Part shown: positions 29,884-39,927 of the stretch, in pieces
How positions within the stretch are numbered: the stretch's first letter is position 1
Layout: every line of letters starts with the position of its first letter
DNA from: Marinomonas communis
Lineage (GTDB): Bacteria > Pseudomonadota > Gammaproteobacteria > Pseudomonadales > Marinomonadaceae
Reading direction: 5' to 3'
Length of the DNA stretch: 64,000 bases
Assembly: GCF_004363305.1 (NCBI RefSeq)
Contig: NZ_SNZA01000008.1
Span: 1-64,000, forward strand
Notes under the pieces: generated by a model
What the model saw: the letters and a program-made list of their open reading frames with translations, nothing else
Told to the model about the DNA's origin: nothing
Databases searched by the model: none
Program-made: the position numbers and the translations under genes

Positions 29884-30276
29884 ATGAGTATGCAAGATAC
29901 ACTTGCGGATATGATCACTCGTATCCGTAACGCACAGTTGGCTGCAAAAACAACTGTGTCTATGCCTTCATCAAAAATGAAGGTGTCTGTTGCTAACGTT
30001 CTTCGTGAAGAAGGTTACGTAAGCGGCGTTAGCGTTGAAGAAGGTGCTAAACCTACTCTTACTATCGAACTTAAATACTTCGAAGGTAAGCCAGTAATCG
30101 AAGAGATCAAGCGCGTCTCTCGTCCAAGTTTGCGTCAATACAAAGCATCAGCAGAACTACCAAAAGTAGAAGCAGGCCTAGGCGTTGCTATCATCTCTAC
30201 TTCAAAAGGTGTTATGACTGATCGTGCAGCTCGTGCTGCTGGTATTGGTGGCGAAGTTATCTGCACAGTATTCTAG
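29884..30276 (+). CDS. rpsH: 30S ribosomal protein S8 (uS8)
   Basis: S8 binds helix 21 of 16S rRNA and in E. coli represses the spc operon. It has 130 residues; the signature [22 protein letters not shown] is split near 106-127 of the C-terminal domain. TAGGAG precedes ATG 29884. It lies 8 bases before rplF. Confidence 0.99.
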   Translation: MSMQDTLADMITRIRNAQLAAKTTVSMPSSKMKVSVANVLREEGYVSGVSVEEGAKPTLTIELKYFEGKPVIEEIKRVSRPSLRQYKASAELPKVEAGLGVAIISTSKGVMTDRAARAAGIGGEVICTVF

Positions 30277-30284
30277 GAGTTAGT

Positions 30285-30818
30285 ATGTCTCGAGTTGCGA
30301 AAAGCCCTGTGACGCTTCCTAGTGGTGTAGAAGTTACTCTAAATGGCCAAGCTATTGCTGTAAAAGGCGGTAAAGGCACTCTAGAGTTTAACGTCCACGC
30401 AAGCGTTGAAGTTAAGCAAGAAGAAAACGTTCTTACTTTTGCTCCACGTGATGGTGCAAAACAAAGCCGTGCACTAGCTGGTACTACTCGTGCCCTAGTT
30501 AACAACATGGTTACTGGTGTTAGCCAAGGCTTTGAAAAACGTCTACTACTACAAGGTGTAGGTTACCGTGCTGCTGTTAAAGGCAACGTACTTAACCTTG
30601 CACTAGGTTTCTCTCACCCAGTAGATTACGAATTGCCAGAAGGCATCACTGCTGAGTGTGCATCACAAACAGAAGTTATTCTTCGCGGTATCGACAAGCA
30701 AGCGCTAGGTCAAGCAGCTGCTGAAGTTCGCGGCTTCCGTCCACCAGAGCCATACAAAGGCAAAGGTGTTCGCTACGCTGACGAAGTTGTTCGCCGTAAA
30801 GAAGCTAAGAAAAAGTAG
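30285..30818 (+). CDS. rplF: 50S ribosomal protein L6 (uL6)
   Basis: L6 lies near the sarcin-ricin loop and factor site. The 177 residues comprise two similar domains, and [20 protein letters not shown] at the end is the family hallmark. TAGGAG precedes the ATG, which is 8 bases after the rpsH stop. Confidence 0.99.
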   Translation: MSRVAKSPVTLPSGVEVTLNGQAIAVKGGKGTLEFNVHASVEVKQEENVLTFAPRDGAKQSRALAGTTRALVNNMVTGVSQGFEKRLLLQGVGYRAAVKGNVLNLALGFSHPVDYELPEGITAECASQTEVILRGIDKQALGQAAAEVRGFRPPEPYKGKGVRYADEVVRRKEAKKK

Positions 30819-30831
30819 TAGGTAAGCATTC

Positions 30832-31182
30832 ATGAACACTAAGAAACAATCTCGAATTCGTCGTGCTCGCCGCACGCGTTTGCATATTCGTGACCTAGGT
30901 GCGAACCGTCTTACTGTAAATCGCACGCCTCGTCACATGTATGCACAAGTTATTTCGCCATGTGGTAGCAAAGTGCTAGCAAGCGCTTCTACTCTAGACG
31001 CGAGCCTACGTTCTACTGCGACTGGTAACAAAGATGCAGCGGCTAAAGTGGGTGCATTAATTGCTGAACGTGCTAAAGAAGCTGGCATTACTGCTGTAGC
31101 TTTCGATCGTTCTGGCTTCAAATACCACGGTCGCGTTCAAGCGCTAGCTGATGCTGCGCGTGAAGCTGGTCTAGAGTTCTAA
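30832..31182 (+). CDS. rplR: 50S ribosomal protein L18 (uL18)
   Basis: L18 brings 5S rRNA to the 50S subunit together with L5. It has 116 residues: an arginine-rich N-terminus ([19 protein letters not shown]) and the C-terminal [20 protein letters not shown]. Spacing to neighbours is 13 and 10 bases. Confidence 0.99.
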   Translation: MNTKKQSRIRRARRTRLHIRDLGANRLTVNRTPRHMYAQVISPCGSKVLASASTLDASLRSTATGNKDAAAKVGALIAERAKEAGITAVAFDRSGFKYHGRVQALADAAREAGLEF

Positions 31183-31192
31183 GGGGTAGCAA

Positions 31193-31693
31193 ATGGCAGT
31201 TAACGAACAACAAACTAGTGATCTTCAAGAGAAGCTAGTACAAGTAAACCGCGTTGCTAAAGTAGTTAAGGGTGGTCGTATCTTCTCTTTCACTGCTTTA
31301 ACAGTAGTTGGTGATGGTAACGGTAAAGTAGGTTACGGTCGTGGTAAAGCACGTGAAGTACCTCAGGCTATCCAAAAAGCGATGGAACAAGCTCGCCGCA
31401 ACATGGTTTCTGTTGCGCTAGATGGCGACACTCTACAGTACCCAGTTAAAGCGGTTCACGGTGCATCTAAAGTGTACATGCAGCCAGCTTCTCAAGGTAC
31501 TGGTGTTATCGCTGGTGGTGCGATGCGTGCGGTTCTTGAAATTGCAGGCGTACACAACGTATTAGCAAAATGCTACGGTTCAACTAACCCTGTTAACGTT
31601 GTACAAGCAACGATTAAAGGTTTGGCTGACATGCGTGCACCTGAGCAAATCGCTGCAAAACGCGGTAAGTCTGTCGATCAAATTTTGGGGTAA
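31193..31693 (+). CDS. rpsE: 30S ribosomal protein S5 (uS5)
   Basis: S5 takes part in decoding accuracy and mRNA helicase activity. The 166 residues have an N-terminal double-stranded RNA-binding-like domain ([19 protein letters not shown], about 18-36) and [19 protein letters not shown]. The GAGVIAGG-type loop is [15 protein letters not shown]. An AGGGG site precedes the ATG. Confidence 0.99.
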   Translation: MAVNEQQTSDLQEKLVQVNRVAKVVKGGRIFSFTALTVVGDGNGKVGYGRGKAREVPQAIQKAMEQARRNMVSVALDGDTLQYPVKAVHGASKVYMQPASQGTGVIAGGAMRAVLEIAGVHNVLAKCYGSTNPVNVVQATIKGLADMRAPEQIAAKRGKSVDQILG

Positions 31694-31699
31694 TGTGAA

Positions 31700-31885
31700 A
31701 TGGCTAACAAAACCATCTCAGTTCAACTGACTCGTAGCCCAATCGGTCGTCTTCCAAAGCACCGTGAAACAGTTAAAGGCTTGGGTCTTAAAAAGATCGG
31801 TCAAGTTCGTGAACTAGAAGATACTCCTTCTGTTCGTGGCATGATCAATAAAGTTTATTACATGGTTAAAGTGGTAGGAGAATAA
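31700..31885 (+). CDS. rpmD: 50S ribosomal protein L30 (uL30)
   Basis: L30 is a small surface protein of the 50S subunit. The 61 residues start [20 protein letters not shown] and contain [20 protein letters not shown]. It is placed between rpsE and rplO, as in E. coli, with a gap of 6 bases before and 1 base after. Confidence 0.98.
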   Translation: MANKTISVQLTRSPIGRLPKHRETVKGLGLKKIGQVRELEDTPSVRGMINKVYYMVKVVGE

Positions 31886-31886
31886 C

Positions 31887-32321
31887 ATGTTCCTAAATAC
31901 TATTCGCCCTGGCGAAGGTAGCAAGCATGCTCCTAAACGTGTAGGCCGCGGTATTGGTAGCGGTTTGGGCAAAACAGGCGGACGTGGTCATAAAGGTCTT
32001 AAGTCTCGCTCTGGTGGCTCAGTTAAGCCAGGTTTTGAAGGCGGTCAAATGCCATTGCAGCGTCGTCTGCCAAAATTTGGTTTCACTTCACGTCAGGCTC
32101 AGTATGTAGCTGAAGTTCGTCTAAACGAACTAGCCGCAGTGAATGCAGAAGTTGTAGATTTGGCTGCTCTTAAAGCTGCCGACATCCTAGGTGACAAAAT
32201 TAAGACTGCTAAAGTTATTCTTTCTGGTTCAATCGAGAAAGCTGTAACTGTACGTGGCCTAAAAGTTACTAAAGGTGCTCGTGCTGCTATCGAAGCAGCT
32301 GGCGGAAAAGTTGAGGAATAG
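31887..32321 (+). CDS. rplO: 50S ribosomal protein L15 (uL15)
   Basis: L15 is a late-assembly protein with a long basic N-terminal extension. The 144 residues contain [20 protein letters not shown] (about 18-37). AGGAG precedes ATG 31887. The TAG stop is immediately followed by the secY ATG. Confidence 0.98.
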   Translation: MFLNTIRPGEGSKHAPKRVGRGIGSGLGKTGGRGHKGLKSRSGGSVKPGFEGGQMPLQRRLPKFGFTSRQAQYVAEVRLNELAAVNAEVVDLAALKAADILGDKIKTAKVILSGSIEKAVTVRGLKVTKGARAAIEAAGGKVEE

Positions 32322-33653
32322 ATGACAAAGCGTGGCTCACTACCAGCAGGTATGCAAAGCGGACTTGGCGAGCTTTGGGCTCGTATCCGTTTTGTTTTCT
32401 TAGCAATTATTGTATATCGAATTGGTGCACACATTCCGGTGCCTGGTATTAACCCAGACCGTCTGTCTGCATTGTTCGACCAGAACGAAGGCACAATCCT
32501 GAGTCTCTTTAATGTGTTCTCAGGCGGCGCATTGGAACGAATGAGTATTTTTGCTCTTGGTATCCTGCCCTATATTTCTGCTTCGATCATTATGCAGTTA
32601 TTGACCGTAGTGAGTCCGCAGCTAGAGCAGCTTAAGAAGGAAGGTGAAGCGGGTCGTCGTAAGATTACTCAATACACTCGTTATGGTACGGTTCTTCTTG
32701 CTCTTGTTCAGTCTGCTTCTATGGCAGTCGGCCTAGCAAGCCAAGGTATTTCGTTCAGCTCAGGTTTAGAGTTTTACGCTGTTGCAGTGGTAACTCTTGT
32801 AGCTGGTACGGTTTTCTTGATGTGGCTAGGTGAGCAAGTAACAGAGAAAGGCATTGGTAATGGTATTTCGATCCTTATCTTTGCTGGTATCGTGGCTGGT
32901 CTTCCTTCAGCTCTAGGTCGTTCTTTTGAATCAGCCCGTCAAGGTGATATCAATATCCTTGCACTGCTTTTGATTGGCGTATTGGCTGTTGCGACAGTCG
33001 CGTTCGTTGTTTTCATCGAGCGTGGCCAGCGTCGTATAACAGTTAACTATGCTAAACGTCAGCAGGGCAAAAAGGTGTTTGCCGCACAAAAGAGTCATTT
33101 GCCACTAAAAGTAAACATGGCTGGTGTGATTCCGCCTATCTTTGCTTCTAGTATTCTTCTGTTCCCTGCATCGATTGGACAATGGTTCGGTCAAGGTGAG
33201 GGCATGGAATGGTTGCAAAATATATCTTTGGCTCTAGCTCCTGGGCAACCGCTATATGTGCTGTTGTTTGCGATAGCAATTGTTTTCTTTTGCTTCTTTT
33301 ATACAGCGCTGGTGTTCAACCCTAAAGATGTGGCAGATAACTTGAAAAAGTCCGGTGCGTTTTTGCCGGGCATTCGTCCAGGCGACCATACAGCTCGATA
33401 TATCGACGGTGTTATGACTCGTTTGACGCTATTCGGTGCATTGTATATCACGCTAGTGTCATTGATGCCTCAGTTCTTTGTTGTGGCATGGAATGTTCCT
33501 TTCTACTTCGGCGGTACTTCGATGTTAATCGTTGTTGTCGTTGTGATGGACTTCATGTCTCAAGTACAAAGTCACTTAATGAGTCATCAATACGAATCAT
33601 TAATGAAAAAGTCTAATCTGACTGGATATGGTCCAAATGGCCTAATGCGTTAA
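32322..33653 (+). CDS. secY: Preprotein translocase channel SecY
   Basis: SecY is the protein-conducting channel in the inner membrane. The 443 residues show ten hydrophobic segments (E. coli 443). PGINPDRL lies near the plug region, and the cytoplasmic loop [19 protein letters not shown] (about 230-248) contacts SecA and the ribosome. [15 protein letters not shown] marks TM7. It directly follows rplO, with rpmJ 19 bases downstream. Confidence 0.99.
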   Translation: MTKRGSLPAGMQSGLGELWARIRFVFLAIIVYRIGAHIPVPGINPDRLSALFDQNEGTILSLFNVFSGGALERMSIFALGILPYISASIIMQLLTVVSPQLEQLKKEGEAGRRKITQYTRYGTVLLALVQSASMAVGLASQGISFSSGLEFYAVAVVTLVAGTVFLMWLGEQVTEKGIGNGISILIFAGIVAGLPSALGRSFESARQGDINILALLLIGVLAVATVAFVVFIERGQRRITVNYAKRQQGKKVFAAQKSHLPLKVNMAGVIPPIFASSILLFPASIGQWFGQGEGMEWLQNISLALAPGQPLYVLLFAIAIVFFCFFYTALVFNPKDVADNLKKSGAFLPGIRPGDHTARYIDGVMTRLTLFGALYITLVSLMPQFFVVAWNVPFYFGGTSMLIVVVVVMDFMSQVQSHLMSHQYESLMKKSNLTGYGPNGLMR

Positions 33654-33672
33654 GCATAGGTTGGAGTTGAAC

Positions 33673-33786
33673 ATGAAAGTACGTGCATCTGTAAAGAAAA
33701 TCTGTCGTAACTGTAAAATCGTTCGTCGTAACGGTTCAGTTCGAGTGATCTGCTCTGAGCCTCGTCACAAACAGCGTCAAGGTTAA
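33673..33786 (+). CDS. rpmJ: 50S ribosomal protein L36 (bL36), zinc form
   Basis: This is a short gene of 37 residues that begins [19 protein letters not shown] and ends RHKQRQG. Cys11, Cys14 and Cys27 plus the His near residue 32 form the zinc ribbon of the C+ type, so a zinc-independent paralog may exist elsewhere. TTGGAG precedes ATG 33673. Location between secY and rpsM is conserved in gammaproteobacteria. Confidence 0.97.
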   Translation: MKVRASVKKICRNCKIVRRNGSVRVICSEPRHKQRQG

Positions 33787-33808
33787 TAGCTCGATTATTC
33801 GATGATGG

Positions 33809-33885
33809 GAGGGTGGTTGATTTTTGTCCGCTACGCTGGCATAATCATCCGCCCTCATGAAAGCAAAGTGATGAAGAGATTCATC
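33809..33885 (+). promoter_or_regulatory. Alpha operon leader (candidate S4 control region)
   Basis: In the rpmJ-rpsM gap, GAGGGTGGTTGATT (33809-33822) pairs with AATCATCCGCCCTC (33843-33856) with few mismatches. A second stem, GATGAA-GAGA-TTCATC, lies at 33870-33885. In E. coli S4 binds a pseudoknot here and represses rpsM, rpsK, rpsD and rplQ. Position and structure agree; the pseudoknot itself was not proven. Confidence 0.6.
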
Positions 33886-33906
33886 CATAACAACGGAGTA
33901 AAGTGA

Positions 33907-34263
33907 ATGGCCCGTATAGCCGGTGTCAATATTCCTGACAATAAACATGCGGTCATTTCTCTAACTTACATCTTCGGGATCGGTCGCACACGCTCACAAG
34001 AAATCTGCCAAGCTGCAGGTATCGCAGAAACTGATAAAATCGGTTCTCTAAGTGATGAAGTGCTAGACCGTCTACGTGGCGAAGTTGCTAAGTTTACTGT
34101 AGAGGGTGACCTCCGCCGTGAAGTCAGCATGTCTATCAAGCGTTTGATGGACTTAGGCTGTAACCGTGGCATCCGTCACCGCCGCAGCTTACCTGTTCGT
34201 GGTCAACGTACCAAAACGAACGCTCGTACGCGAAAAGGCCCTCGTAAGCCAATTCGTAAGTAA
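33907..34263 (+). CDS. rpsM: 30S ribosomal protein S13 (uS13)
   Basis: S13 contacts P-site tRNA and forms bridges to the 50S. The 118 residues have the start [20 protein letters not shown] and the C-terminal basic tail [16 protein letters not shown]. The ribosome-binding site is CGGAG. It is the first gene of the alpha operon. Confidence 0.99.
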   Translation: MARIAGVNIPDNKHAVISLTYIFGIGRTRSQEICQAAGIAETDKIGSLSDEVLDRLRGEVAKFTVEGDLRREVSMSIKRLMDLGCNRGIRHRRSLPVRGQRTKTNARTRKGPRKPIRK

Positions 34264-34276
34264 TTCAACGCGTTTC

Positions 34277-34303
34277 GCTCTAGTGCATTAAGTCTGCTAG
34301 AGC
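34277..34303 (+). other. Hairpin between rpsM and rpsK
   Basis: GCTCTAG (34277-34283) and CTAGAGC (34297-34303) pair perfectly across 13 bases in the 68-base gap. No T run follows. It may stabilise or separate the messages; function unknown. Confidence 0.5.
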
Positions 34304-34331
34304 TGAGCATTAGATTTAGGAAAAGTGCAAT

Positions 34332-34724
34332 ATGGCTAAGCCAGCAACGCGCAATACCAAGAAAAAAGTCAAAAAGACGGTCGTCGACGGTGTTGCTCAT
34401 GTACACGCGTCTTTTAACAACACGATCGTGACTATCACTGATCGCCAAGGCAATGCTTTGTCTTGGGCGACTGCAGGTGGTTCTGGTTTCCGCGGTTCTC
34501 GTAAAAGTACCCCATTTGCGGCACAGGTTGCTGCAGAACGTGCCGGAGCTGCTGCTCAAGAGTTCGGCCTAAAGAACGTTGACGTAATGATCAAGGGCCC
34601 TGGTCCTGGTCGTGAATCCGCAGTTCGTGCATTGAATGCATTGGGCCTGCGCATCAACAACATCACAGACGTGACGCCAATCCCGCACAATGGTTGCCGT
34701 CCGCCTAAGAAACGTCGCGTTTAA
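34332..34724 (+). CDS. rpsK: 30S ribosomal protein S11 (uS11)
   Basis: S11 lines the platform near the E-site codon. The 130 residues include [19 protein letters not shown] (about 24-42) and the C-terminal [13 protein letters not shown], both family hallmarks. TTAGGAAAA precedes the ATG. Confidence 0.99.
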   Translation: MAKPATRNTKKKVKKTVVDGVAHVHASFNNTIVTITDRQGNALSWATAGGSGFRGSRKSTPFAAQVAAERAGAAAQEFGLKNVDVMIKGPGPGRESAVRALNALGLRINNITDVTPIPHNGCRPPKKRRV

Positions 34725-34738
34725 GAGGAGACAGACAC

Positions 34739-35359
34739 ATGGCTCGTTATTTAGGTCCTACTTGTAAATTGTCTCGTCGTGAAGGCACAGACTTACAACT
34801 TAAAAGTGGCTCACGCGCTTTAGAATCAAAATGTAAAGCAGAAACAGTTCCTGGTGTGCACGGTGCACGTCGTGGTCGTCTTTCTGATTACGGTCTACAG
34901 CTTCGTGAAAAGCAAAAAGTTCGTCGTATTTACGGCATTCTTGAAAAACAATTCCGCAACTACTACAAAGACGCGGCGCGTATCAAAGGTGCAACAGGTG
35001 AAAACCTTCTGCAACTTCTTGAGTCTCGTCTAGACAACGTAGTTTACCGTGCTGGCTTCGGTTCAACACGTGCGGAAGCTCGTCAGCTAGTAGGCCACAA
35101 GGCTATCCTAGTTAACGGCGAAGCGGTTAACATCGCATCTTACCAAGTTAAAGCTGGTGATGTTGTGTCTATCCGTGAAAAAGCTAAGAAGCAGTTGCGT
35201 GTACAAAACGCACTAGAGCTATCTAAAAATCGTGCGCCGATCCACTGGATCGAAGTTGATTCAACTAAATTGGAAGCAACTTACAAAGCTGCTCCTGAGC
35301 GTGCCGATTTATCAGCTGAAATTAATGAGAACCTAATCGTCGAGCTTTACTCTAAGTAA
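34739..35359 (+). CDS. rpsD: 30S ribosomal protein S4 (uS4)
   Basis: S4 nucleates 30S assembly and is the alpha-operon repressor in E. coli. It has 206 residues, with the N-terminal helical domain and an S4 RNA-binding fold at about 94-155 ([20 protein letters not shown]). AGAGGAG precedes ATG 34739. Confidence 0.99.
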   Translation: MARYLGPTCKLSRREGTDLQLKSGSRALESKCKAETVPGVHGARRGRLSDYGLQLREKQKVRRIYGILEKQFRNYYKDAARIKGATGENLLQLLESRLDNVVYRAGFGSTRAEARQLVGHKAILVNGEAVNIASYQVKAGDVVSIREKAKKQLRVQNALELSKNRAPIHWIEVDSTKLEATYKAAPERADLSAEINENLIVELYSK

Positions 35360-35395
35360 TAGCTAGATGGTTAGGATTAAGAAATAGGTGGATCT

Positions 35396-36400
35396 ATGCA
35401 GCGTTCAGTGAGCGAATTGTTAACCCCACGCAACATCGAAGTTCAAGAATTAGGTCAATCACGTGCCAAAGTGACACTACAACCACTAGAGCGTGGTTTT
35501 GGTCATACTTTGGGTAACGCGTTGCGCCGTATTCTTTTGTCTTCTATGCCTGGTTGTGCAATCGTTGAGGTAGAAATCGACGGTGTATTGCATGAATACA
35601 GTGCGATTGAAGGGGTAAAAGAAGACGTTATTGAAATTCTTCTTAACCTAAAAGGAGTTGCGATCGCTCTACACGGGCAAGATGAAGCAACTCTAACACT
35701 AAGTAAGAAAGGTCCTGGTGTTGTAACAGCTGGAGATATCCAACTTGTTGCTGACTCAGAGATCGCTAACCCAGATCATGTGATTTGTCACCTTGATGAC
35801 ACTGCTGAACTTAACATGCAGATCAAGGTAGCACGTGGTCGTGGTTATGAGCCTGCTGACGCTCGTGTTGCTAGTGACGATGAGACTCGTCCTATTGGTC
35901 GCTTGCAGCTGGATGCCTCTTTCAGTCCTGTTCGTCGTGTTGCTTACAGTGTTGAGAATGCTCGTGTAGAGCAGCGTACTGACCTAGACAAACTTGTCAT
36001 TGACATTGAGTCTAACGGTACGATTGATGCTGAAGAAGCGATTCGCCGCGCAGCGACAATTCTACAACAGCAAATCGCAGTATTTGTCGCTCTTGAGAGT
36101 GAAAGCGAAGCAGTTGTAGAAGAAGAAGAGGATGAGATTGATCCGATTTTGCTACGCCCGGTTGATGATCTTGAGCTAACCGTTCGCAGTGCTAACTGTC
36201 TGAAAGCAGAAAACATCTACTACATCGGTGATTTGATTCAGCGTACAGAGGTTGAGCTACTTAAAACGCCTAACCTTGGTAAGAAATCATTAACTGAAAT
36301 TAAAGATGTTTTAGCACAGCGCGGTCTGTCTTTGGGAATGCGTCTGGAAAACTGGCCACCAGCTAGTTTGAAAGACGACAGCAAAGTTCTAGCTCGCTAG
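35396..36400 (+). CDS. rpoA: RNA polymerase alpha subunit
   Basis: Alpha dimerises to nucleate RNA polymerase assembly; its C-terminal domain binds UP elements and activators. The 334 residues show the N-terminal assembly domain ([20 protein letters not shown], about 34-53) and an acidic linker near 240-250 (EEEEDEIDP). The CTD contains the DNA-contacting Arg in [13 protein letters not shown] and [23 protein letters not shown]-like bases precede the ATG. Confidence 0.99.
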   Translation: MQRSVSELLTPRNIEVQELGQSRAKVTLQPLERGFGHTLGNALRRILLSSMPGCAIVEVEIDGVLHEYSAIEGVKEDVIEILLNLKGVAIALHGQDEATLTLSKKGPGVVTAGDIQLVADSEIANPDHVICHLDDTAELNMQIKVARGRGYEPADARVASDDETRPIGRLQLDASFSPVRRVAYSVENARVEQRTDLDKLVIDIESNGTIDAEEAIRRAATILQQQIAVFVALESESEAVVEEEEDEIDPILLRPVDDLELTVRSANCLKAENIYYIGDLIQRTEVELLKTPNLGKKSLTEIKDVLAQRGLSLGMRLENWPPASLKDDSKVLAR

Positions 36401-36442
36401 ATCATTGTTCCCTGACCACCGTAGTTTGGTAAGGAATGTAAA

Positions 36443-36826
36443 ATGCGTCATCGTAAGAGTGGACGTCACTTAAACCGTACTAGCTCACATCGTAAAGCGA
36501 TGTTCAAAAACATGGCTGCTTCTTTATTCGAGCACGAAGTTATTAAGACTACGTTGCCGAAAGCCAAAGAACTTCGTCGCGTTGCTGAGCCTTTGATCAC
36601 ATTGGCGAAAGAAGATTCCGTTGCGAATCGTCGCCTAGCCTTTGCTCGTACTCGTAGCAAAGATGCAGTAGGTAAATTGTTCTCTGAGCTTGGTCCTCGT
36701 TACCAAGGTCGTCCTGGTGGTTACGTTCGCATTCTAAAATGCGGCTTCCGCGCAGGTGACAATGCACCTATGGCTTACGTTGAACTGGTTGATCGTCCAG
36801 TTGCGGAAGCTGCAGACGCTGAGTAA
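36443..36826 (+). CDS. rplQ: 50S ribosomal protein L17 (bL17)
   Basis: L17 is a 50S protein near the exit tunnel. The 127 residues start [20 protein letters not shown], and [20 protein letters not shown] lies near residue 95. AAGGAA precedes ATG 36443. It is the last gene of the ribosomal block, followed by two terminators. Confidence 0.99.
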   Translation: MRHRKSGRHLNRTSSHRKAMFKNMAASLFEHEVIKTTLPKAKELRRVAEPLITLAKEDSVANRRLAFARTRSKDAVGKLFSELGPRYQGRPGGYVRILKCGFRAGDNAPMAYVELVDRPVAEAADAE

Positions 36827-36841
36827 TACAGCATTTGCTTA

Positions 36842-36872
36842 AAAAAAGCCGAGCCAAAAGCTCGGCTTTTTT
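36842..36872 (+). terminator. Terminator of the alpha operon
   Basis: AAAAAAGCCGAGC and GCTCGGCTTTTTT form a perfect stem with a 5-nt loop, 15 bases after rplQ. The symmetrical A and T tracts would also work for leftward transcription from uvrA. Confidence 0.95.
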
Positions 36873-36909
36873 ATGTCTGAATGTTTCTGATGCCCAACAG
36901 GGTTTCAAT

Positions 36910-36936
36910 AAAAAAGGAGCTTTACGCTCCTTTTTT
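36910..36936. terminator. Second terminator between rplQ and uvrA
   Basis: AAAAAAGGAGC and GCTCCTTTTTT pair perfectly across TTTAC. It lies 18 bases past the uvrA stop and is the best candidate for ending uvrA, and it also backs up the alpha operon terminator. Confidence 0.9.
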
Positions 36937-36953
36937 ATCTTCAAATTTCTCAT

Positions 36954-39773
36954 TTAAAGCATTGGTTTTAAGAACCTAGCTGTGTGTGAAGTCCTGTGTT
37001 CTGCAACAGCTTCAGGTGTTCCTTCGGCAATGATATAGCCTCCGCCACTACCGCCTTCAGGTCCTAAATCTACAATCCAATCAGCCGTTTTAATGACGTC
37101 TAAGTTATGCTCAATTACTACAATCGTATTGCCGTGATCGCGTAAGCGATGCAGCACTGATAGCAGAAGTTCAATGTCTGCAAAGTGAAGTCCTGTTGTC
37201 GGTTCATCTAAGATATATAAGGTTTTGCCGGTATCGCGTTTAGAGAGTTCTTTTGCAAGTTTCACTCGCTGTGCTTCACCACCAGAAAGAGTGGTTGCCG
37301 CTTGCCCTAAACGTATGTAGCCAAGGCCAACATCGATCAGTGTTTGCAGTTTGCGCGCGATGGATGGCACTGGGTCAAAAAACTCGCGAGCTTCTTCGAT
37401 CGTCATTTCTAAACATTCGTGAATGTTTTTGCCTTTGTAAGTGATTTCCAGGGTCTCACGGTTGTAACGTTGTCCTTTACATACATCACATGGAACGTAT
37501 ACATCTGGCAAGAAGTGCATTTCTACCTTGATAACACCGTCACCCTGACAGGCTTCACAGCGGCCTCCTTTCACATTAAATGAGAAGCGACCTGGTTTGT
37601 AGCCGCGAGAGCGAGCCTCTTGCGTAGCTGAGAACAGTTCACGCATTGGCGTAAAAATCCCTGTGTAGGTCGCAGGGTTTGAACGAGGTGTTCGGCCGAT
37701 TGGGCTTTGGTCAATATCGACGCATTTATCAAAATGATCTAATCCCTCGATTTTCTCGTGTGGTGCCGTGGTTAATGTGGTTGCGCCATTCAACGCTGTT
37801 GCTGCCAAGGGGAACAGTGTTCCATTTATCAAAGTTGACTTACCAGACCCCGATACACCTGTTACACAGGTCATGACGCCAACAGGAATATTCAACGTAA
37901 CATCGTTTAGATTGTTCCCTTTAGCCCCATGAAGTGTAAGCTGTTTGCCCTGAGTTGCTTGATGGCGTAGGGCGGGTACTTCGATTTTTCGTTTTCCAGT
38001 TAAGTATTGACCAGTGATCGATGCATCACAGTCCATGATGTCTTGCGGTGTACCTGAGGCAATTACTTGACCGCCGTGTACACCCGCACCCGGGCCGATA
38101 TCAATTAGGTGATCTGCGACGCGTATGGCGTCTTCATCGTGTTCGACTACGATGACGGTATTCCCCAAGTCTCTTAAGCGAGTTAACGTACTTATTAAGC
38201 GTTCGTTATCGCGCTGGTGCAATCCAATGGAGGGCTCATCAAGGATGTACATCACCCCAACAAGTCCAGCACCGATTTGACTGGCTAAGCGGATTCGCTG
38301 TGCTTCCCCGCCTGAAAGTGAGTCAGCCTTACGGTCTAGAGTAAGGTAATCCAGTCCTACATTCACAAGGAAGCTTAGTCGATCGCGAATTTCCTTGAGA
38401 ATCTTGGCTGCGATCTCACCTTTAGCGCCCGTTAGCTGCAGCTGTTCGAAGTATTCTAGGCATTCAGCAATTGGCTTTTTGACAATATCGGGCAGAGTCT
38501 CATCGTCAATAAACACATTACGAGCCGCTTTGTTTAAGCGTGTGCCATGGCAGCTTGGGCATGGTTTGGTGCTAATGTATTGCGATAGATCGTCACGGAC
38601 GCTGTCAGATTCAGTTTCGTGGTAACGTCGGTTTAAATTAGGCAATACCCCTTCAAATACATGTGAGCGTGTCATCTTGTCGCCACGTTCATTGATGTAG
38701 ACAAAGTCGATCTTATCTTTTCCGGAGCCATTTAAGATTTTGTCTTGATAGGCTTTAGGGATGTCTTTGAATTTTGTATCAATATCAAAGCCATAGAAGT
38801 TAGCCAGCGCATTGAGTTGTTGGAAATAGAAAATGCTGCGGCGACCCCAACCTCGGATAGCGCCTTCACCCAGCGTTAAGTTCTCATCTTGGATAACTCG
38901 GTCTGCATCAAATGCCTGCTGTGTGCCAAGTCCGTCACAGGTCTGACAAGCACCATTAGGGTTGTTGAATGAAAACAGCCTAGGTTCAAGTTCCGTAATC
39001 GCGTAACCACAAACTGGGCAGGCAAACTTACTTGAGAAAACCAGTTCATCCTTTTCATCATCCATATTGATGACCTTCGCGATGCCATCTGAGAGAGATA
39101 AACAGGTTTCAAAAGACTCTGCTAAACGAAGCTGTAAATCAGAGCGTACTTTAAAGCGATCGATGACGACTTCTATGGTGTGCTTTTTGTTCTTCTCCAG
39201 AGCTGGAGCATCGTCCAAGTCTACAACAATGCCATCGATACGCGCTCTGACAAAACCTTTAGAGAGTAATTCACTGATGGTATGAAGGTGCTCACCTTTA
39301 CGATCTTTGATGATCGGTGCGAGCATCATCATTTTGCTTTCTTCTGGCAGCGATAAAACCTTGTCGACCATCTGGCTGATGGTTTGCGCTTCCAACGGTT
39401 CACCGTGATCTGGACAGCGTGGTTGGCCAGCGCGAGCATAGAGTAAGCGCAGATAATCGTACACTTCAGTAATGGTGCCCACTGTTGAGCGCGGGTTATG
39501 TGATGTGGATTTTTGCTCAATCGAAATCGCAGGGGATAAGCCTTCAATGTGGTCGATGTCTGGCTTTTCCATCATGGACAAGAATTGACGAGCATAAGTT
39601 GAAAGTGATTCAACGTAGCGACGTTGCCCTTCCGCATACAAAGTATCGAATGCCAGTGATGATTTACCGGACCCTGATAGGCCGGTGATGACCACTAGTT
39701 TGTCGCGAGGAATGTCCAAATCGATGTTTTTAAGATTGTGGGTCCGTGCGCCGCGAAGGGTTATAGTGTCCAT
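36954..39773 (-). CDS. uvrA: UvrABC excision nuclease subunit A
   Basis: UvrA finds DNA damage with UvrB and starts nucleotide excision repair. I use the ATG at 39773 (939 residues, beginning [18 protein letters not shown]. coli 940). GGAG lies just upstream; a longer in-frame start at 39815 is unlikely. Two ABC modules are visible: Walker [13 protein letters not shown] and [12 protein letters not shown], and the signature LSGGEAQR twice. CxxC zinc modules include CPVCGYAI and [14 protein letters not shown]. The divergent promoter region has a LexA-type box. Confidence 0.99.
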   Translation of the reverse strand: MDTITLRGARTHNLKNIDLDIPRDKLVVITGLSGSGKSSLAFDTLYAEGQRRYVESLSTYARQFLSMMEKPDIDHIEGLSPAISIEQKSTSHNPRSTVGTITEVYDYLRLLYARAGQPRCPDHGEPLEAQTISQMVDKVLSLPEESKMMMLAPIIKDRKGEHLHTISELLSKGFVRARIDGIVVDLDDAPALEKNKKHTIEVVIDRFKVRSDLQLRLAESFETCLSLSDGIAKVINMDDEKDELVFSSKFACPVCGYAITELEPRLFSFNNPNGACQTCDGLGTQQAFDADRVIQDENLTLGEGAIRGWGRRSIFYFQQLNALANFYGFDIDTKFKDIPKAYQDKILNGSGKDKIDFVYINERGDKMTRSHVFEGVLPNLNRRYHETESDSVRDDLSQYISTKPCPSCHGTRLNKAARNVFIDDETLPDIVKKPIAECLEYFEQLQLTGAKGEIAAKILKEIRDRLSFLVNVGLDYLTLDRKADSLSGGEAQRIRLASQIGAGLVGVMYILDEPSIGLHQRDNERLISTLTRLRDLGNTVIVVEHDEDAIRVADHLIDIGPGAGVHGGQVIASGTPQDIMDCDASITGQYLTGKRKIEVPALRHQATQGKQLTLHGAKGNNLNDVTLNIPVGVMTCVTGVSGSGKSTLINGTLFPLAATALNGATTLTTAPHEKIEGLDHFDKCVDIDQSPIGRTPRSNPATYTGIFTPMRELFSATQEARSRGYKPGRFSFNVKGGRCEACQGDGVIKVEMHFLPDVYVPCDVCKGQRYNRETLEITYKGKNIHECLEMTIEEAREFFDPVPSIARKLQTLIDVGLGYIRLGQAATTLSGGEAQRVKLAKELSKRDTGKTLYILDEPTTGLHFADIELLLSVLHRLRDHGNTIVVIEHNLDVIKTADWIVDLGPEGGSGGGYIIAEGTPEAVAEHRTSHTARFLKPML

Positions 39774-39825
39774 GAGTCTCCAAAATGTAATGCAACCAAG
39801 GAAAAAGTCATTCAAACAAGAATAA

Positions 39826-39841
39826 CTGTCTATTTTTACAG
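39826..39841 (-). promoter_or_regulatory. LexA (SOS) box upstream of uvrA
   Basis: CTGT-CTATTTTT-ACAG is a 16-bp match to the CTGT-N8-ACAG consensus of E. coli LexA, with an AT-rich centre. It overlaps a plausible uvrA -10 (TAAAAA, 39833-39838 on the minus strand). The -35 is TTGAAG (39856-39861) with a 17-base spacer, so LexA would block polymerase. It is 52 bases before the uvrA start. Confidence 0.8.
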
Positions 39842-39927
39842 TAGTTAAAATAGAGCTTCAACGGTATTTTTAGTAAAATCTGCGATCTTTCAATAATCGT
39901 CTCTCAATTACGCAAGCAGTCGCACTT

